This document shows, one piece after another, positions 10,452 to 19,964 of a DNA stretch of 64,000 bases. Location: NCBI GenBank assembly GCA_029834535.1, contig JAQMWT010000119.1, positions 1-64,000 on the forward strand. The letters are read 5' to 3'. This DNA comes from Chrysophaeum taylorii (Eukaryota; Sar; Pelagophyceae; Pelagomonadales; Pelagomonadaceae). The position numbers and the translations under genes are program-made. The notes beneath the pieces are model-generated. The model was given only the letters and a program-made list of their open reading frames with translations, searched no databases and was not told where the DNA came from. Numbering within the stretch: the first letter of the stretch is position 1; each line of letters starts with the position of its first letter.

Positions 10452-11756
10452 CTAGAACTCGGTATTGGGGGGCTTTTGGGCGTGTGCGTCGGGCGCGAGG
10501 CCGTGGTGCCGACTGGAGGAATAATGGTTCGGAGGCGGACCCATGGGATCGTTGGCGGGGCTCGTGTGTTTTGTGGGTGTTTTGAGAAGGTTCGCGGAAT
10601 CGTCGAGATCCCCGACGGTGCCGCCGAAGCCGCGGGTGGGGTTGAAGGCGAAGGGTTTGAAGTGGGCCGAAGTGCGTGATTTGGTGTGGTAGTCCACAAA
10701 AAGATCGCGCTCTGATGATGATGAGGTGCGGCAATCTTGTCGGTCGCACACGTACCAGGAGAGGATATCGTGGTTTTGCCACCTTTGGCCGGTGGCGGCG
10801 GTGAAGCCGATGTAGGCGGCGCCGTCGCCGCCGAGGCCGAGGAGGTGTGGGAGATTGAGGGGGATCGCGATAGCCGGGTGATCGGCGGCGATGCCATCGT
10901 CGAGCCAGACCAGAAAGAGGCCGAGGCGTCGATGTTCGCCGGCGTCGCGCATGAAGCGGTCGGCGTGTCGTGTCGCCTCGAAATAGCCAAAGTAAGTGAG
11001 GTCGACGTCGGGGAGGTAGGCTATCTTGGCGAAGTGAATGGCGCCGTCGGCGAGATCGTGGGGTACGAAGGGTACGAGTCTGGCATCGTCGGAAAATGCC
11101 GAGTTGGGACCGTTGCCTCTCGATCGGAGCTCGACGTGGTCGACGGGAGCGGCGTCGGCGGTCGGGTTGTAGTCGAGGTCAAACTCGACCGCGAGCGAGG
11201 CGCGGATACCCGAGTAGCCGAGGTGGCCACCGCCGGCCCCGAGGGCCTTAGTGCCGTTGGGGTCGACGTGGACGACGAATGCCAAGCCATCGCCGCCGGC
11301 GACGGCGCAAATCTCGAACATCTCGAGCGACAAATCGAGGTCGCGGTGGCGCGAGCAGTGGCGCGAGGGCGCCGTGATCTTGAAGCTGAACGTTGTCTCG
11401 AAGCCGCCGGCGACGGGAGCGGCGAGGTGGTACCAGGCAGAGCCGCGAGTCCCCGGCCTTGATGGTGTCAGTCGCACCCTCCCCGCACACAGCGACTCTT
11501 CTTCGGCGCCTTGTGTCTTCTCGGTCCTTGTCGTCCTCTCGAACGACGTCTCCGAATCCTCGCCAAAGACGGTCGCCAAGGCGGCGCCGTTCGAAGACTC
11601 TTTGTCCTCGCGCGGGCCGTAGCTCCGGATCTCGACGTCGGCGCAGGCGCTCGTGGACGCGTCGCCGTTGAGGACGAGGCCCTGCGTGCTGTTGAAGTCG
11701 ACGAAGACCAAGTCTGCCGTCGCGGGAGGCGTTAGTATAATAATTAGGGCCCACAT
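10452..11756 (-). CDS. secreted L-type (legume-like) lectin domain protein
   Basis: A single-exon frame of 434 residues. The N-terminus MWALIIILTPPATA is a typical cleaved signal peptide. Residues about 15-350 show legume-lectin features: a FVDFN strand near the mature start, GGDGLAFVVHVDPNG, GIRASLAVEFDLDYN with the metal-binding D.D.N pattern, DHVEL, and a late AYIGFTAATG block followed by HDILSW. Such domains bind carbohydrate with Ca2+/Mn2+, in the secretory pathway or outside the cell. The C-terminal 80 residues are low complexity with no membrane anchor, arguing against an ERGIC-53-type cargo receptor. The start lies 97 bp from the start of the divergent glycosyltransferase gene, so the two probably share a promoter. 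Confidence 0.8.
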   Translation of the reverse strand: MWALIIILTPPATADLVFVDFNSTQGLVLNGDASTSACADVEIRSYGPREDKESSNGAALATVFGEDSETSFERTTRTEKTQGAEEESLCAGRVRLTPSRPGTRGSAWYHLAAPVAGGFETTFSFKITAPSRHCSRHRDLDLSLEMFEICAVAGGDGLAFVVHVDPNGTKALGAGGGHLGYSGIRASLAVEFDLDYNPTADAAPVDHVELRSRGNGPNSAFSDDARLVPFVPHDLADGAIHFAKIAYLPDVDLTYFGYFEATRHADRFMRDAGEHRRLGLFLVWLDDGIAADHPAIAIPLNLPHLLGLGGDGAAYIGFTAATGQRWQNHDILSWYVCDRQDCRTSSSSERDLFVDYHTKSRTSAHFKPFAFNPTRGFGGTVGDLDDSANLLKTPTKHTSPANDPMGPPPNHYSSSRHHGLAPDAHAQKPPNTEF

Positions 11757-11853
11757 ACATACATACCCGGGTATCGAAGGAGTGTTGAGAAAATCAATTC
11801 AAACCCTCAATTATTTAACATTCTCATTTTTTTCGACTTTATTATTCACTCTT

Positions 11854-12867
11854 ATGTGTCGGGGACTCGCGAAGCGCGCGCGGGCGTGGGCGTGGCGCGC
11901 GGGACCGTGGCGGGCGTGCGGCGGGGCGCTGGTGGTCGCGGGCCTCGTGGTGAACTTCGATTCGCGGTGGGGGGACTGGGGCTCGGACCGAGTGATCAAG
12001 TCGACACCCGACCAAATGTACGAGCCGACCTACCCCGTGGCGGGGCCGGCGGCGTCGTTCGGGGTGATCTACGCGGCCAACGGACCCTTCCTCCCGCGCG
12101 CCCTCGAGTCGGCCATGGCCCTCGGCGAGGGCGCGAACGCGACCATATTCTCGGACGCAAACGGGACGCGCGTTTGCGAGCGCCTAACGAGAAGGCTCGG
12201 GCGCGCGAGGGCCGACGGGCTCGCGGGGATCCGGTGCGTGGCGGCGCCGCCGGCTATGGTGTCGTGGGGTTTCCGCGCGGCCAAGCTCTGGGCCTTCACG
12301 GCCGCACCGTACGACAAGACGCTCTACGTCGACGCGGATGCCTACCCGTGCGCGGGCTTCGATTGGCTCCGGCACGAACTCGGTCCCGCGCTCGAACGGT
12401 ACGACATCCTCGCCGCGCACTCGAGCTTCCGAAAGGGCTTCCCCCACGCCCTCCACTGGCTGAACGCGGGCGTCATCGCCTTCAACTCGCGCTCTTCGAG
12501 AGCCCGCGGCGTCTTCGAGACCTGGCTCGCGACTTACCGGCAGGCCGCCGAGGCCACCGCCGTCGCGACGGACCAGCGCCTCTTCAACGAGGCGGTCCTC
12601 CACTCGGCCGCGCGACCGATGGCCCTGCCGCCCGAGTGGAACTGCAAGTCCAATTACAAGTCCGTCCGCTTCGAGTGGGCCAAGCACCTCTCCCCGGCCC
12701 TCTATCGCAAGGTTCGCAAAAATTGGCGCTGTTGCGGGGTCGCGTCGATTGGCGACTGCGTCATCGACCACGAGTGCCACTTCCCCAACGCTCGCGACCT
12801 CTCCTTCGCTGCGCAAGAAGTCCTGGCGCGACGACAAAGACGACGAGGAGGAGGCATGCGGCGGTGA
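11854..12867 (+). CDS. type II membrane glycosyltransferase (nucleotide-sugar, GT-A type)
   Basis: About 337 residues. A short basic N-terminus is followed by a hydrophobic anchor (about residues 17-32), giving a Golgi type II topology. The catalytic part has FGVIYAANGPFLPRAL, then YDKTLYVDADAYPC with a DxD metal and nucleotide-sugar site near residue 160, then HWLNAGVIAFN and ATDQRLFNEAVL. These are the block order of GT8-like and related enzymes, though I cannot name the sugar. I chose the ATG at 11854 because the open frame upstream overlaps the divergent lectin gene. It ends 47 bp from the convergent release-factor-like gene. Confidence 0.75.
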   Translation: MCRGLAKRARAWAWRAGPWRACGGALVVAGLVVNFDSRWGDWGSDRVIKSTPDQMYEPTYPVAGPAASFGVIYAANGPFLPRALESAMALGEGANATIFSDANGTRVCERLTRRLGRARADGLAGIRCVAAPPAMVSWGFRAAKLWAFTAAPYDKTLYVDADAYPCAGFDWLRHELGPALERYDILAAHSSFRKGFPHALHWLNAGVIAFNSRSSRARGVFETWLATYRQAAEATAVATDQRLFNEAVLHSAARPMALPPEWNCKSNYKSVRFEWAKHLSPALYRKVRKNWRCCGVASIGDCVIDHECHFPNARDLSFAAQEVLARRQRRRGGGMRR

Positions 12868-12914
12868 AGCGCCTACTTTATTACACAAAAAAAAAAACGA
12901 CATCATTCTCTCTG

Positions 12915-13505
12915 TCATTTTGTTCTTCTTCGGAGCGGGCCGAGGCCGTGAGTGGCTCGGACGGCGTTGGCCGCCGCGAAGAGCCCGTCGTCGCTCTCGA
13001 GCAGCTTGGACAGCTGGCCGGTCGACCCCCCGAGGAACCGCGCACAGTCCCCGACGGCGCCGCCGTGGGCGTCGAGGGCGTCGAGGAGCAGCTGTTCGGC
13101 AAGGGGCCTCATGTCAGACTTGCGGCCGACTGGACCCTCCCGAACCCACGGCAGCAGCCCGCGCAGCTCGCCCGGCATCTCCTCCTCGATCCACGAATCT
13201 GTCGTTCGGACGGTGTGGGCGATGCGCGTCTTGAGCCGCCGGAGCGCAACGGCCTTGTTCCGGTGCTGGGACCGATCCTCGGCCGCGTTCACGACGATCG
13301 ACGTCGGCTCGTGCGTCAGCCGGACAGCCGACTCGATCTTGTTTCGCTTCTGCCCACCCGGACCCGAGTCGCGCCGGTAGTCGACGCGGCACTGCCGGAG
13401 CAGCGCCTCGTCGCTCAGACGGAGGTAGCTCAGGGGCCGCTTGTTGAGGGCGAACGAGTAGCTCAGGGGTCGGTTGTTGAGGGCCAGCAACAGACAGAGA
13501 CGCAT
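12915..13505 (-). CDS. class I release-factor-like protein with GGQ motif (organellar)
   Basis: 196 residues. Residues about 28-100 form a class I RF domain [23 protein letters not shown], then [18 protein letters not shown], carrying the GGQ needed for peptidyl-tRNA hydrolysis. There is no codon-recognition domain, so it resembles short rescue factors such as C12orf65/MTRFR, ICT1 or PrfH-like proteins that release stalled ribosomes, usually in mitochondria or plastids. The leucine- and arginine-rich N-terminus could be a targeting peptide. An 11-residue in-frame duplication lies there (13425-13490). The gene is head-to-head with the PAS gene, 69 bp apart. Confidence 0.82.
   Translation of the reverse strand: MRLCLLLALNNRPLSYSFALNKRPLSYLRLSDEALLRQCRVDYRRDSGPGGQKRNKIESAVRLTHEPTSIVVNAAEDRSQHRNKAVALRRLKTRIAHTVRTTDSWIEEEMPGELRGLLPWVREGPVGRKSDMRPLAEQLLLDALDAHGGAVGDCARFLGGSTGQLSKLLESDDGLFAAANAVRATHGLGPLRRRTK
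13425..13490 (-). repeat. 33-bp tandem duplication inside the GGQ protein gene
   Basis: Units 13425-13457 and 13458-13490 both begin GTAGCTCAGGGG and differ by few bases. The translated copies are [11 protein letters not shown]-like and [10 protein letters not shown]-like. The duplication is in frame and only lengthens the presumed targeting peptide. Confidence 0.85.
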
Positions 13506-13574
13506 GAGGTCGACTGGATGAAGTCTTAGTCACACTAAAGGGTAAGGGTTTAGCGACAAACGACTTAACCTATC

Positions 13575-14243
13575 ATGATGGGTGAGCCGCCCGATTCGGA
13601 GCGCGCCTACCTCCAGAAGATCCGGGACTCGCTCCAGGTCATCAGCGACCTTGAGGTCGAGCAACTGCGGCTCGCGCACTTCTTCTCGCTCACGAACACG
13701 ATGCTCAATGACCCCGCAGCGATGCAACAGCTCGGCGAGCCCCCTGCGGCCGCCAGCGAGAGACTAAAGCCCGAGGCGCCCGCCGAGGCGGCTTCCGCCC
13801 TCACCGAAAGCGACTTCGAGCAAGCGTTTCTCCACTCGCTCGCCCCGCTCGCCGTGGCCGACAGCCGGGGTGCCTTCGTCGACTGCAACAACAGATTTTC
13901 ACAGCTCGCGGGCTTGTCCCGGACCCAGCTCCAGACGAAAACCGTCTTCTCTCTCGTCAGACCCATCCATCTCGACGACGCCGTTGCCGCCTTCAAGCAC
14001 GTTCTCAGCCGCGAGACCGACCCGGGCACCGCTTACATTCTCGACGCGCACGCCGCCGCGCCTGATGAGCACGGCGCGCGTAGGCCCCTCACGCTCGCCA
14101 TCTCTCTCGTGCCCGCCTCCAAGGACCACGCCCCTGACGTCCTCACGCACATCTGCATCCGCATCCGCACCGCCGACTCGGCGCCGCCTTTCTTGGATCG
14201 ACAGCCGACACAACGCGCGGAACCTCCCTATCCGCGCGCGTGA
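13575..14243 (+). CDS. PAS-domain protein
   Basis: 222 residues. A short N-terminal helix (DSERAYLQKIRDSLQVISDL) precedes a PAS domain at about residues 75-200: FLHSLAPLAVADSRGAFVDC, NNRFSQLAGLSRTQL, then DDAVAAFKHVLSRE. PAS domains sense ligands or mediate dimerisation. The flavin-binding Cys motif of LOV domains is absent, so it is not an aureochrome-type light sensor. No bZIP or kinase is visible, but the final codons overlap a GTGAGA donor-like site, so an extra 3' exon is possible. The start, ATG ATG GGT, lies 69 bp from the divergent GGQ gene. Confidence 0.7.
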   Translation: MMGEPPDSERAYLQKIRDSLQVISDLEVEQLRLAHFFSLTNTMLNDPAAMQQLGEPPAAASERLKPEAPAEAASALTESDFEQAFLHSLAPLAVADSRGAFVDCNNRFSQLAGLSRTQLQTKTVFSLVRPIHLDDAVAAFKHVLSRETDPGTAYILDAHAAAPDEHGARRPLTLAISLVPASKDHAPDVLTHICIRIRTADSAPPFLDRQPTQRAEPPYPRA

Positions 14244-14928
14244 GACGTGTCTGAGCCTTCTATGGCCGTTGTATTATTATATCCCGAGAAATTCGTGGAC
14301 AAGTTCTACGTTGAACTGCGGTGGGTGGAGGCTGCGCAGCCGCCGTTGATCTCCTTGGGTGCAAGGTTGAGGTACTAAGGGGGTTTTGAGACACCTGGTG
14401 CCGCTTAACCTCCTTCTACTCGGGGCCGTATCGGCTAGCGCTCGGCTCGCCTACTCCGCGGTCTCCACTAGCTCCCGCGCAGTGCGTCCACGCTGTCGAG
14501 TTCGATCCGTTTAAGTGTTGTAAAACGTTTCTGTTTTTCTGTTGCTTCGACGCAATCCGGCGGTACCAGGAGTCGCCGGGGAGTATGGCTTGGTTTTCCT
14601 ACGGAATAACTGGCCCGCGAAATCTTCAGTGTCTAGCCTGCGGTTAAAATTGACGCTGGAAACGCCGTCAAGGATAGGCTGACCCGCACGCTAACAACAG
14701 TGCTCGGAACTGAGGTGCGTTGTGGCGATGATAAGGTAAATGTGCTTTGCAACTATTTGTCGGGCGTCCGAGCGAGGTGCGGTGTGTTCAGAAGATGACA
14801 ATTGAGCCTAACGTCCGTACTTAATACCTCTGTGGCCATGGCGTGGCGTACGTTGCGCAGGGCGGTTGAATCACAAGAGAGCTGTTTGATGGGACTCGGC
14901 GATGACCCCGACTAGGTCCCGCGTACTT

Positions 14929-14951
14929 ATCTCCGCCCGTCAGGCACATCC
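14929..14951 (-). repeat. dispersed repeat, copy A
   Basis: Twenty-three bases including CCGCCCGTCAGGCACATCC are identical to 48231-48253, and weaker similarity runs on for another 20-30 bases rich in C and A. A match of this length is not expected by chance in 64 kb. Confidence 0.75.
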
Positions 14952-17221
14952 GTCCTACCCCAAAAACCCACCCACATCCTTCATGCTCCCCACACGGTAA
15001 CCAACGAAACATCGCCACCTGGTACGAAATTCGGCAGAACGGTTTGGTCCATCTGGACTTGTGCGTGGTGGGGTTGCAGATGCTCATGTTGTTGCTAGTA
15101 TCTGGCTTCACGTCTTGAACGAAGAAGACCACCCTTTAAGGTACTCGTAGGATGAGACACGTGGTGGCTCAACCGGCGTCGCAAGACAACATTCCCGTGG
15201 GCTCAGATCCCGCGTGAGACCCTGCGGCTAGTATGCAACTTACAACCAAGACCGCGATTCGCGCGATGATCACGGTTGTTAAGCCACGATCTGTGACTGC
15301 TGCGACGCGCCCGCGAAGCCACGGTAATCTCCGACAACCTCGGCGCCATCGCGGTGCGGCGGCAGGCGCGGAAGCGTTCAGCGCGATGGTGGGTCGGCCC
15401 GCAGATCATTCGCCACGTCTTCACGATCTAAATGACGCGACCGAACTGAATGTTAGACCGGCGTGCGAATGGCAATTTTCGCCGGCATGCACAGCTTTTC
15501 GGTGAGGAACGGCTGCCTACGGCCAACATCTCTCGACGTGCTCTTGCGCAACGTGAACACGGAGAGGAGCCTAACTCCATGCTGGAGCCGACGTGTTTTG
15601 GAAGAACCGACGGCCCCAACTTCCGCGCAGGTGCAACGCTCGAGCGCTTCGTTGCAAGGAGGCATTGTCGTTGGGTGACGGCGCGCTCTGGGGATGCCCT
15701 CGCCTATCGAGGGAGGCCGTAGAGATGCATCGTCGCCTGTATACCTGGTCCGGAGGATTTTTTCGCGGCTACCCTCGAGACGCATTCTGATTTGTGCGCG
15801 CAGAGGGCATCGTGACAAGGCTGTCCCTTGTCACCATGTAGCACGTTAAGTCTTCAGATGAGCCGCATGAGTGCAGCGTCAGGCATCGCGCCGTAGTGCG
15901 CTAAACCCGCGGCGTTTGATAATCGTATTATCTGCCATGCCCGTGATGGCTCCGAGAGCTATGGCGAATCACCGCGGCATCTCATCATTTCGATGCGCCA
16001 TGCCCATTATGCTTGTGATGTACGCAAATGTGGTGCTGACATTTCAGCTGGATCTCGCTCTTCGAAAGGTAACGGCTTTGGTGTCGTCGCTGGAATTCGA
16101 CTGTGCATATGGGTGAGCTGGAACTAAAATGAACAAGCCAGTCCAAATGGCGCCGCCATACATGGAAAGCCGCTCGTAGCTCGGCGATTGCAACCAGCTC
16201 TAAATGCTCGAGCATATTTTGTAGGTCAGTCGACAGAATAAAGGGTATTGTGCGCGACTTTGGCCTTCGACTTCGAAGAGAACAGGGAATCCCGCTAGCG
16301 TAGCACCTAGCCCGGAGAATCAGTATGTCTCGCGAGATAAACGCGATGAATTTAGCGCGGCTAGTAGTCGATCGGTCGAATATGTCGGACAAGAAATGCG
16401 GAGGGAGGTCGGAGCGGTTCACCAGCGTCGCGACGGAGCATCTCCTGGTACGAGAGTCTACGCTGTCTCGCGCTCGCGGGCCGACGGTATATTCGCGGCT
16501 CGTCGTCATCGGGCTGCTCGAGGAGGTGAGCGTATGTCGCCGGTTGACCTCCAGCACCTCCGACGCCGGCAGCGACGAGTGGGGTGCGCGCCGATGGGAG
16601 CGAGGTGGTAGACGGAGACGGCGTGGCGCGCGGTTGGGTCAATACCGCGTACCAAATATTCCTTCGTGCGAAAATATTCTCGTCCGACAGGTGCGGCTTA
16701 AGTGTCTTTGTGCGTGCTCCCCGTTCGCACGCCATTCTGCGCGTATGGACCTTTGGTGCCGGAGAAACGCGAACCTGGACTCGCTTGCGCGTCGAACTCA
16801 ACGTAGCCTCGTCGTAGCGGTCTCGACGCGTGGTTGCCGCGGAGGAAGCACGAACCGGGATTGGCTCGCGCGTCAAAAGAGCTGCGTCGCGACAGTCCTG
16901 GTGCGACTCCGCAGATGATGACTGTGTTTCGAGGTCATCGACAAAGGGGTTCCAGCGAAAAAGTTCCTCCTCTATGGCGGCGGCGGCCTTTGAGAATCGC
17001 CCCAAGGACTTGGTGCGTGATCGCAATGCGTTCCCTAGTGTTTTTGGCCCTCGGTGCGAAGATGGACGTCTTTTAGGCATCATAAATCTGAGCGGCTATC
17101 AGTGATCCGTTGAGATATCGTTGCGCGTTTGCGTTAAGAAAAGCCACGCCCTTCAATAGTACAGAGGAGTGAGCGGTGAGCGCCTGTAGCCCTTCCCAGC
17201 GAAAAGAACCGGCGCCACAAT

Positions 17222-17269
17222 AATACCTCTCTCGCTAGCCGTCGGAATACCTCTCTCGCTAGCCGTCGG
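17222..17269 (+). repeat. 24-bp perfect tandem duplication
   Basis: The unit starting AATACCTCTCTCGCTAGCC occurs at 17222-17245 and again at 17246-17269 without mismatch. Perfect identity implies a recent event. Confidence 0.9.
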
Positions 17270-17479
17270 GCAAAGAACCTGCCGATGATCTTCTTAAGAG
17301 CCATAGGGTCCACGTTCGTGACGCAGTAGCGAACGACCGCCAAAATCTGAGCTGTGAACATGGCGAGTATTCACATTGGTAAATCTTCAAATCGGGGAAT
17401 AATAAAGGGGACCAGCCAAGAAGAAGATCACAAAAGCCTCGGGATGTAATCGCATTGCCGGTGGTCGTTCGAGGAGTTG

Positions 17480-18014
17480 TCACATGTAGACGGCGGCCGA
17501 GAAGTTGAAGGCTGCGACTAGCTGGAGCGGGAGCTCGAGACCGAGGAAGACTAAGCCGAGGGCGTTCATGATGATATCGAGTCGAAGGCTGCGGGACGAA
17601 GGGGGGTCGGGCCCAGTTCCCATACCGACGACTCACACGTAGAGCTGGAGGGCAAGGAAGTAGGAAAATGCCGTGGCTGCGGCGGGTGTGAGGAGGAGGC
17701 TCCAGATCATTGGTCTCATCATCTCAGTTTTGTTAGACTTTGAGCCTGGAGCGGGTTATTCGCGGCGCGCGACGACCATAACACGCACCGAGGAAGATGC
17801 GCGTGGACTGGATGACGACGAGCATTAAAGTCACAGTAACTTCGAGCCAGATGGTGTAGGGCGGGTAGTAGAACGAGCTGCCCTTGTAGACGAAGAGCAA
17901 CAGGTTATACACCACGAAAACCAAGGTGTAATAGTAGTCGAAGTAAAACAAGATTTGCAAGGGGAGCGACGACAGCTGCGGTCGCGCTCGTTCCGCCATC
18001 TGCGCCCGAGACAT
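17480..18014 (-). CDS. TMEM216: TMEM216-family ciliary transition-zone membrane protein, three exons
   Basis: The exons are 18014-17789, 17745-17637 and 17588-17480, joined by GT-AG introns of 43 nt (17746-17788) and 48 nt (17589-17636). The product is 147 residues, against 145 for human TMEM216. It has four predicted membrane segments. Exon 1 carries SSLPLQILFYFDYYYTL and FVYKGSSFYYP (family: LSSTPLEILFFLNGWY, FLYKG). Exon 2 ends SYFLALQLYV, and exon 3 begins LRLDIIMNALGLVFLGLELP (family: YVLRLEVIMNGILL). TMEM216 is part of the tectonic/MKS complex that gates the cilium. Splicing restores the family alignment with no gap, which is strong support. No single frame shows more than half of it. 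Confidence 0.9.
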
Positions 18015-18142
18015 TCACGTACCACGGGTGGGCTCTCTAAGAAGCTGTCCATCCTTCCAAAGCTCGTCCAACGACGGGCCGAAAACGAACTTATGAGTAG
18101 GAGTCGTGCCAAGCTTACCCTTGGCGCGAGAGGAAGGTGGTC

Positions 18143-18957
18143 CTAATTGGTCGATTTTTTCGCGACAGGTGAGGTGACGTTGAGCGCAACGAGGGGGACG
18201 TCGGTGCAGTAGCCCGAATGCGCACACCGAACGCAGTCCGTGACACCCACACAGTCGTCGTCGCTATCGCACGGCGGGCCGTGCTCATTGGGGACGCAAG
18301 ATTCGTCATCGGTCCCGTCGTCACCGTCGTCGGTCACCTCGTCGTCCCAGCCACCGCAGTTGGTTGGAAAATCGGCCACTGCCGAAAGCATCCAGGTGCG
18401 TTCGGGCGTCGAGCAAGCACTCAATAGGAGCTGGGCGTCGTCTTCGTCGACATCGTAGACTTCATAGCCAGCAGCGACGACCGCGTCGTTCATGGCGTAG
18501 ATATCACCCCCCGATAGGCGCGTTTTAGTCATGATGGCTACGGGATCGCTCGCCATGTCGCAGATCTGCGTGAAGTAGTCTTCCTGGTCCTCAACGCCCG
18601 CGCACTCGCCGTGTTTCTCCCATTCGTGAACTTCAAACGAAATAATATCGGCGTCGTCATCTCCGCTGCTGACATAGCACTCGTAGACGACGGTCGGATC
18701 CGCGGTAGAATCGGGCGCGAGGCACTCGGAATCCCCTACGAGTAACATCACGACTCGTCACGAAGCAACTCGCCGTAGCTGCCATCCTCTGGCCAGAGGC
18801 CGTGGACGCACGGGAGATCGTGCTCGTATTCGCCGCTCCCGAGTCCAGACTCGAGAGTCAGCACGCCGCACAGCTTGACACCGGTTCCGCAATCCATCGA
18901 GGTTCTTGGGCGTGCGTTCACGACCCCAGCGACGAGGATTGCGCGCCACCACGACAT
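18143..18957 (-). CDS. secreted RNase T2-family ribonuclease
   Basis: The start MSWWRAILVAGVVNA gives a signal peptide. Both active-site blocks are present: CVHGLWPEDGSY (CAS I) and FEVHEWEKHGECA (CAS II), with the catalytic histidines. The blocks lie in different frames. Removing a GT-AG segment of only 26 nt (18736-18761) joins them as SYGELLRDSECLAP with the normal spacing of about 45-50 residues, giving 262 residues. A 101-nt alternative intron would shorten the spacing. The C-terminus is an acidic, Cys-rich tail (CDSDDDCVGVTDCVRC). The family cleaves RNA in the secretory pathway, vacuole or outside. An in-frame ATG also exists at 18993. Confidence 0.82.
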
Positions 18958-19964
18958 AATAACTGACCGGCCCTTCCAACGCGAATGTTCCAAGATTCTG
19001 TGCCGAACCCGTTCCGGTCCAATGTTCCGGCGAAACCACCCGAATTTCGGAACGACTCGAAGTCAACCAGTTCTCGGCGATCCTCTCCAGCCAGACCTGA
19101 AGATCTAGCCCGTGGTCTTCGGCTGGGAGTCGAGAAGCTAAACTCATCCACTAGCCGATTCCTTGAACAAGAAGGGGAAGTTGCCTGCAGCCGAGGACGA
19201 CTGCTCGTCGGCGCGCCCCACCCGAACTTTTTCGAGGAGTCTGAGCGTGTCCTTCCAGCGACATGCGTCCCTTCTGGTTCAGGTCGAAACGCCGACCACA
19301 CTTTCGTTCGTACACAACACGGCCGCGTGTGTGAGAATAGACAGCTGGCGGTTGGCGTTTCGACGCGGCGCCGGCGATTGTAACCTCGGTGGTGGTGGTA
19401 TATACGCCTTTAGCGGACGGACGGACTTATGAGGTCATTATTGACGTCATCACCCACGTCTGGAATCGCCAGCTAGAGGTCGGGCACAACGTCCTCTCCC
19501 ACGGGTCGACCCTCGCCTGTCGCTTCATGCCTCGACCGACTCCATATCTATAACCACAAGGCGTTCCCCTCAACACGCTGGTCGAGACCTCCGCCACATT
19601 TTGAACGGGGTTTAGTACAACTGGATTGACTACGTCTAGAGCGCGCTCGCCAATTCGACACTGTCGGGCCTCGAGGCCTCGGGGCCACGCCAGCGCAATT
19701 CCGCGCCGGGTAGTTTTTTTTTTTTTTTTATAGGAAGGGAGTAGGTAACTCAAACCCCGTAGTGGCTGGCCTTCCCGTCTACAATCGGCCTGAGTCCCCG
19801 TTTTTTTTTTAATCGAGTCACCCCGATCTCCTTTCCAACGCTCGACGCTCGGATCGGCCGCTCTGAGACGCCGTACCTGCCCAAACGCACTCCCCCTCTT
19901 AGCAGTCGACATTTTATACAAACCCTACTGTAATCTTCTTCTCCTTAAACCCCCATAGTGAGAG
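18958..19964. other. intergenic, likely shared 5' region of RNase T2 and PHD genes
   Basis: No coding region is supported. There are homopolymer T tracts near 19717 and 19801 and a pair of CRE-like sites at 19430-19449. A pyrimidine-rich stretch ending CCCCCATAG at 19958 looks like a 3' splice site for the PHD gene, so a 5' exon of that gene may lie here. Confidence 0.45.
19430..19449. promoter_or_regulatory. paired CRE-like sites
   Basis: TGAGGTCA at 19430-19437 and the perfect CRE palindrome TGACGTCA at 19442-19449 lie 12 bp apart between two divergent genes. They fit bZIP binding sites, a large factor class in ochrophyte algae; function is inferred. Confidence 0.4.

Larger units (their letters stand above)
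14244..17479. other. gene-poor interval
   Basis: About 3.2 kb with lower GC than its surroundings and frames that open on both strands without recognisable domains. The longest minus-strand open stretch (about 16361-17083) has mixed composition and no family signature. It contains one copy of a dispersed repeat (14929-14951), a 24-bp tandem repeat (17222-17269), and probably the 3' UTR of TMEM216. It may be decayed sequence or hold non-coding RNA that I cannot recognise. Confidence 0.5.

Noticed and set aside
10737-11462. Long plus-strand open frame opposite the lectin gene
   Set aside because: It mirrors the lectin codons on the other strand and has a Val/Gly/Glu-rich composition with no domain; typical shadow of a GC-rich gene.
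16361-17083. Minus-strand open frame of 240 codons in the gene-poor stretch
   Set aside because: Composition looks random for this GC content, and no family motif or splice-supported partner was seen.
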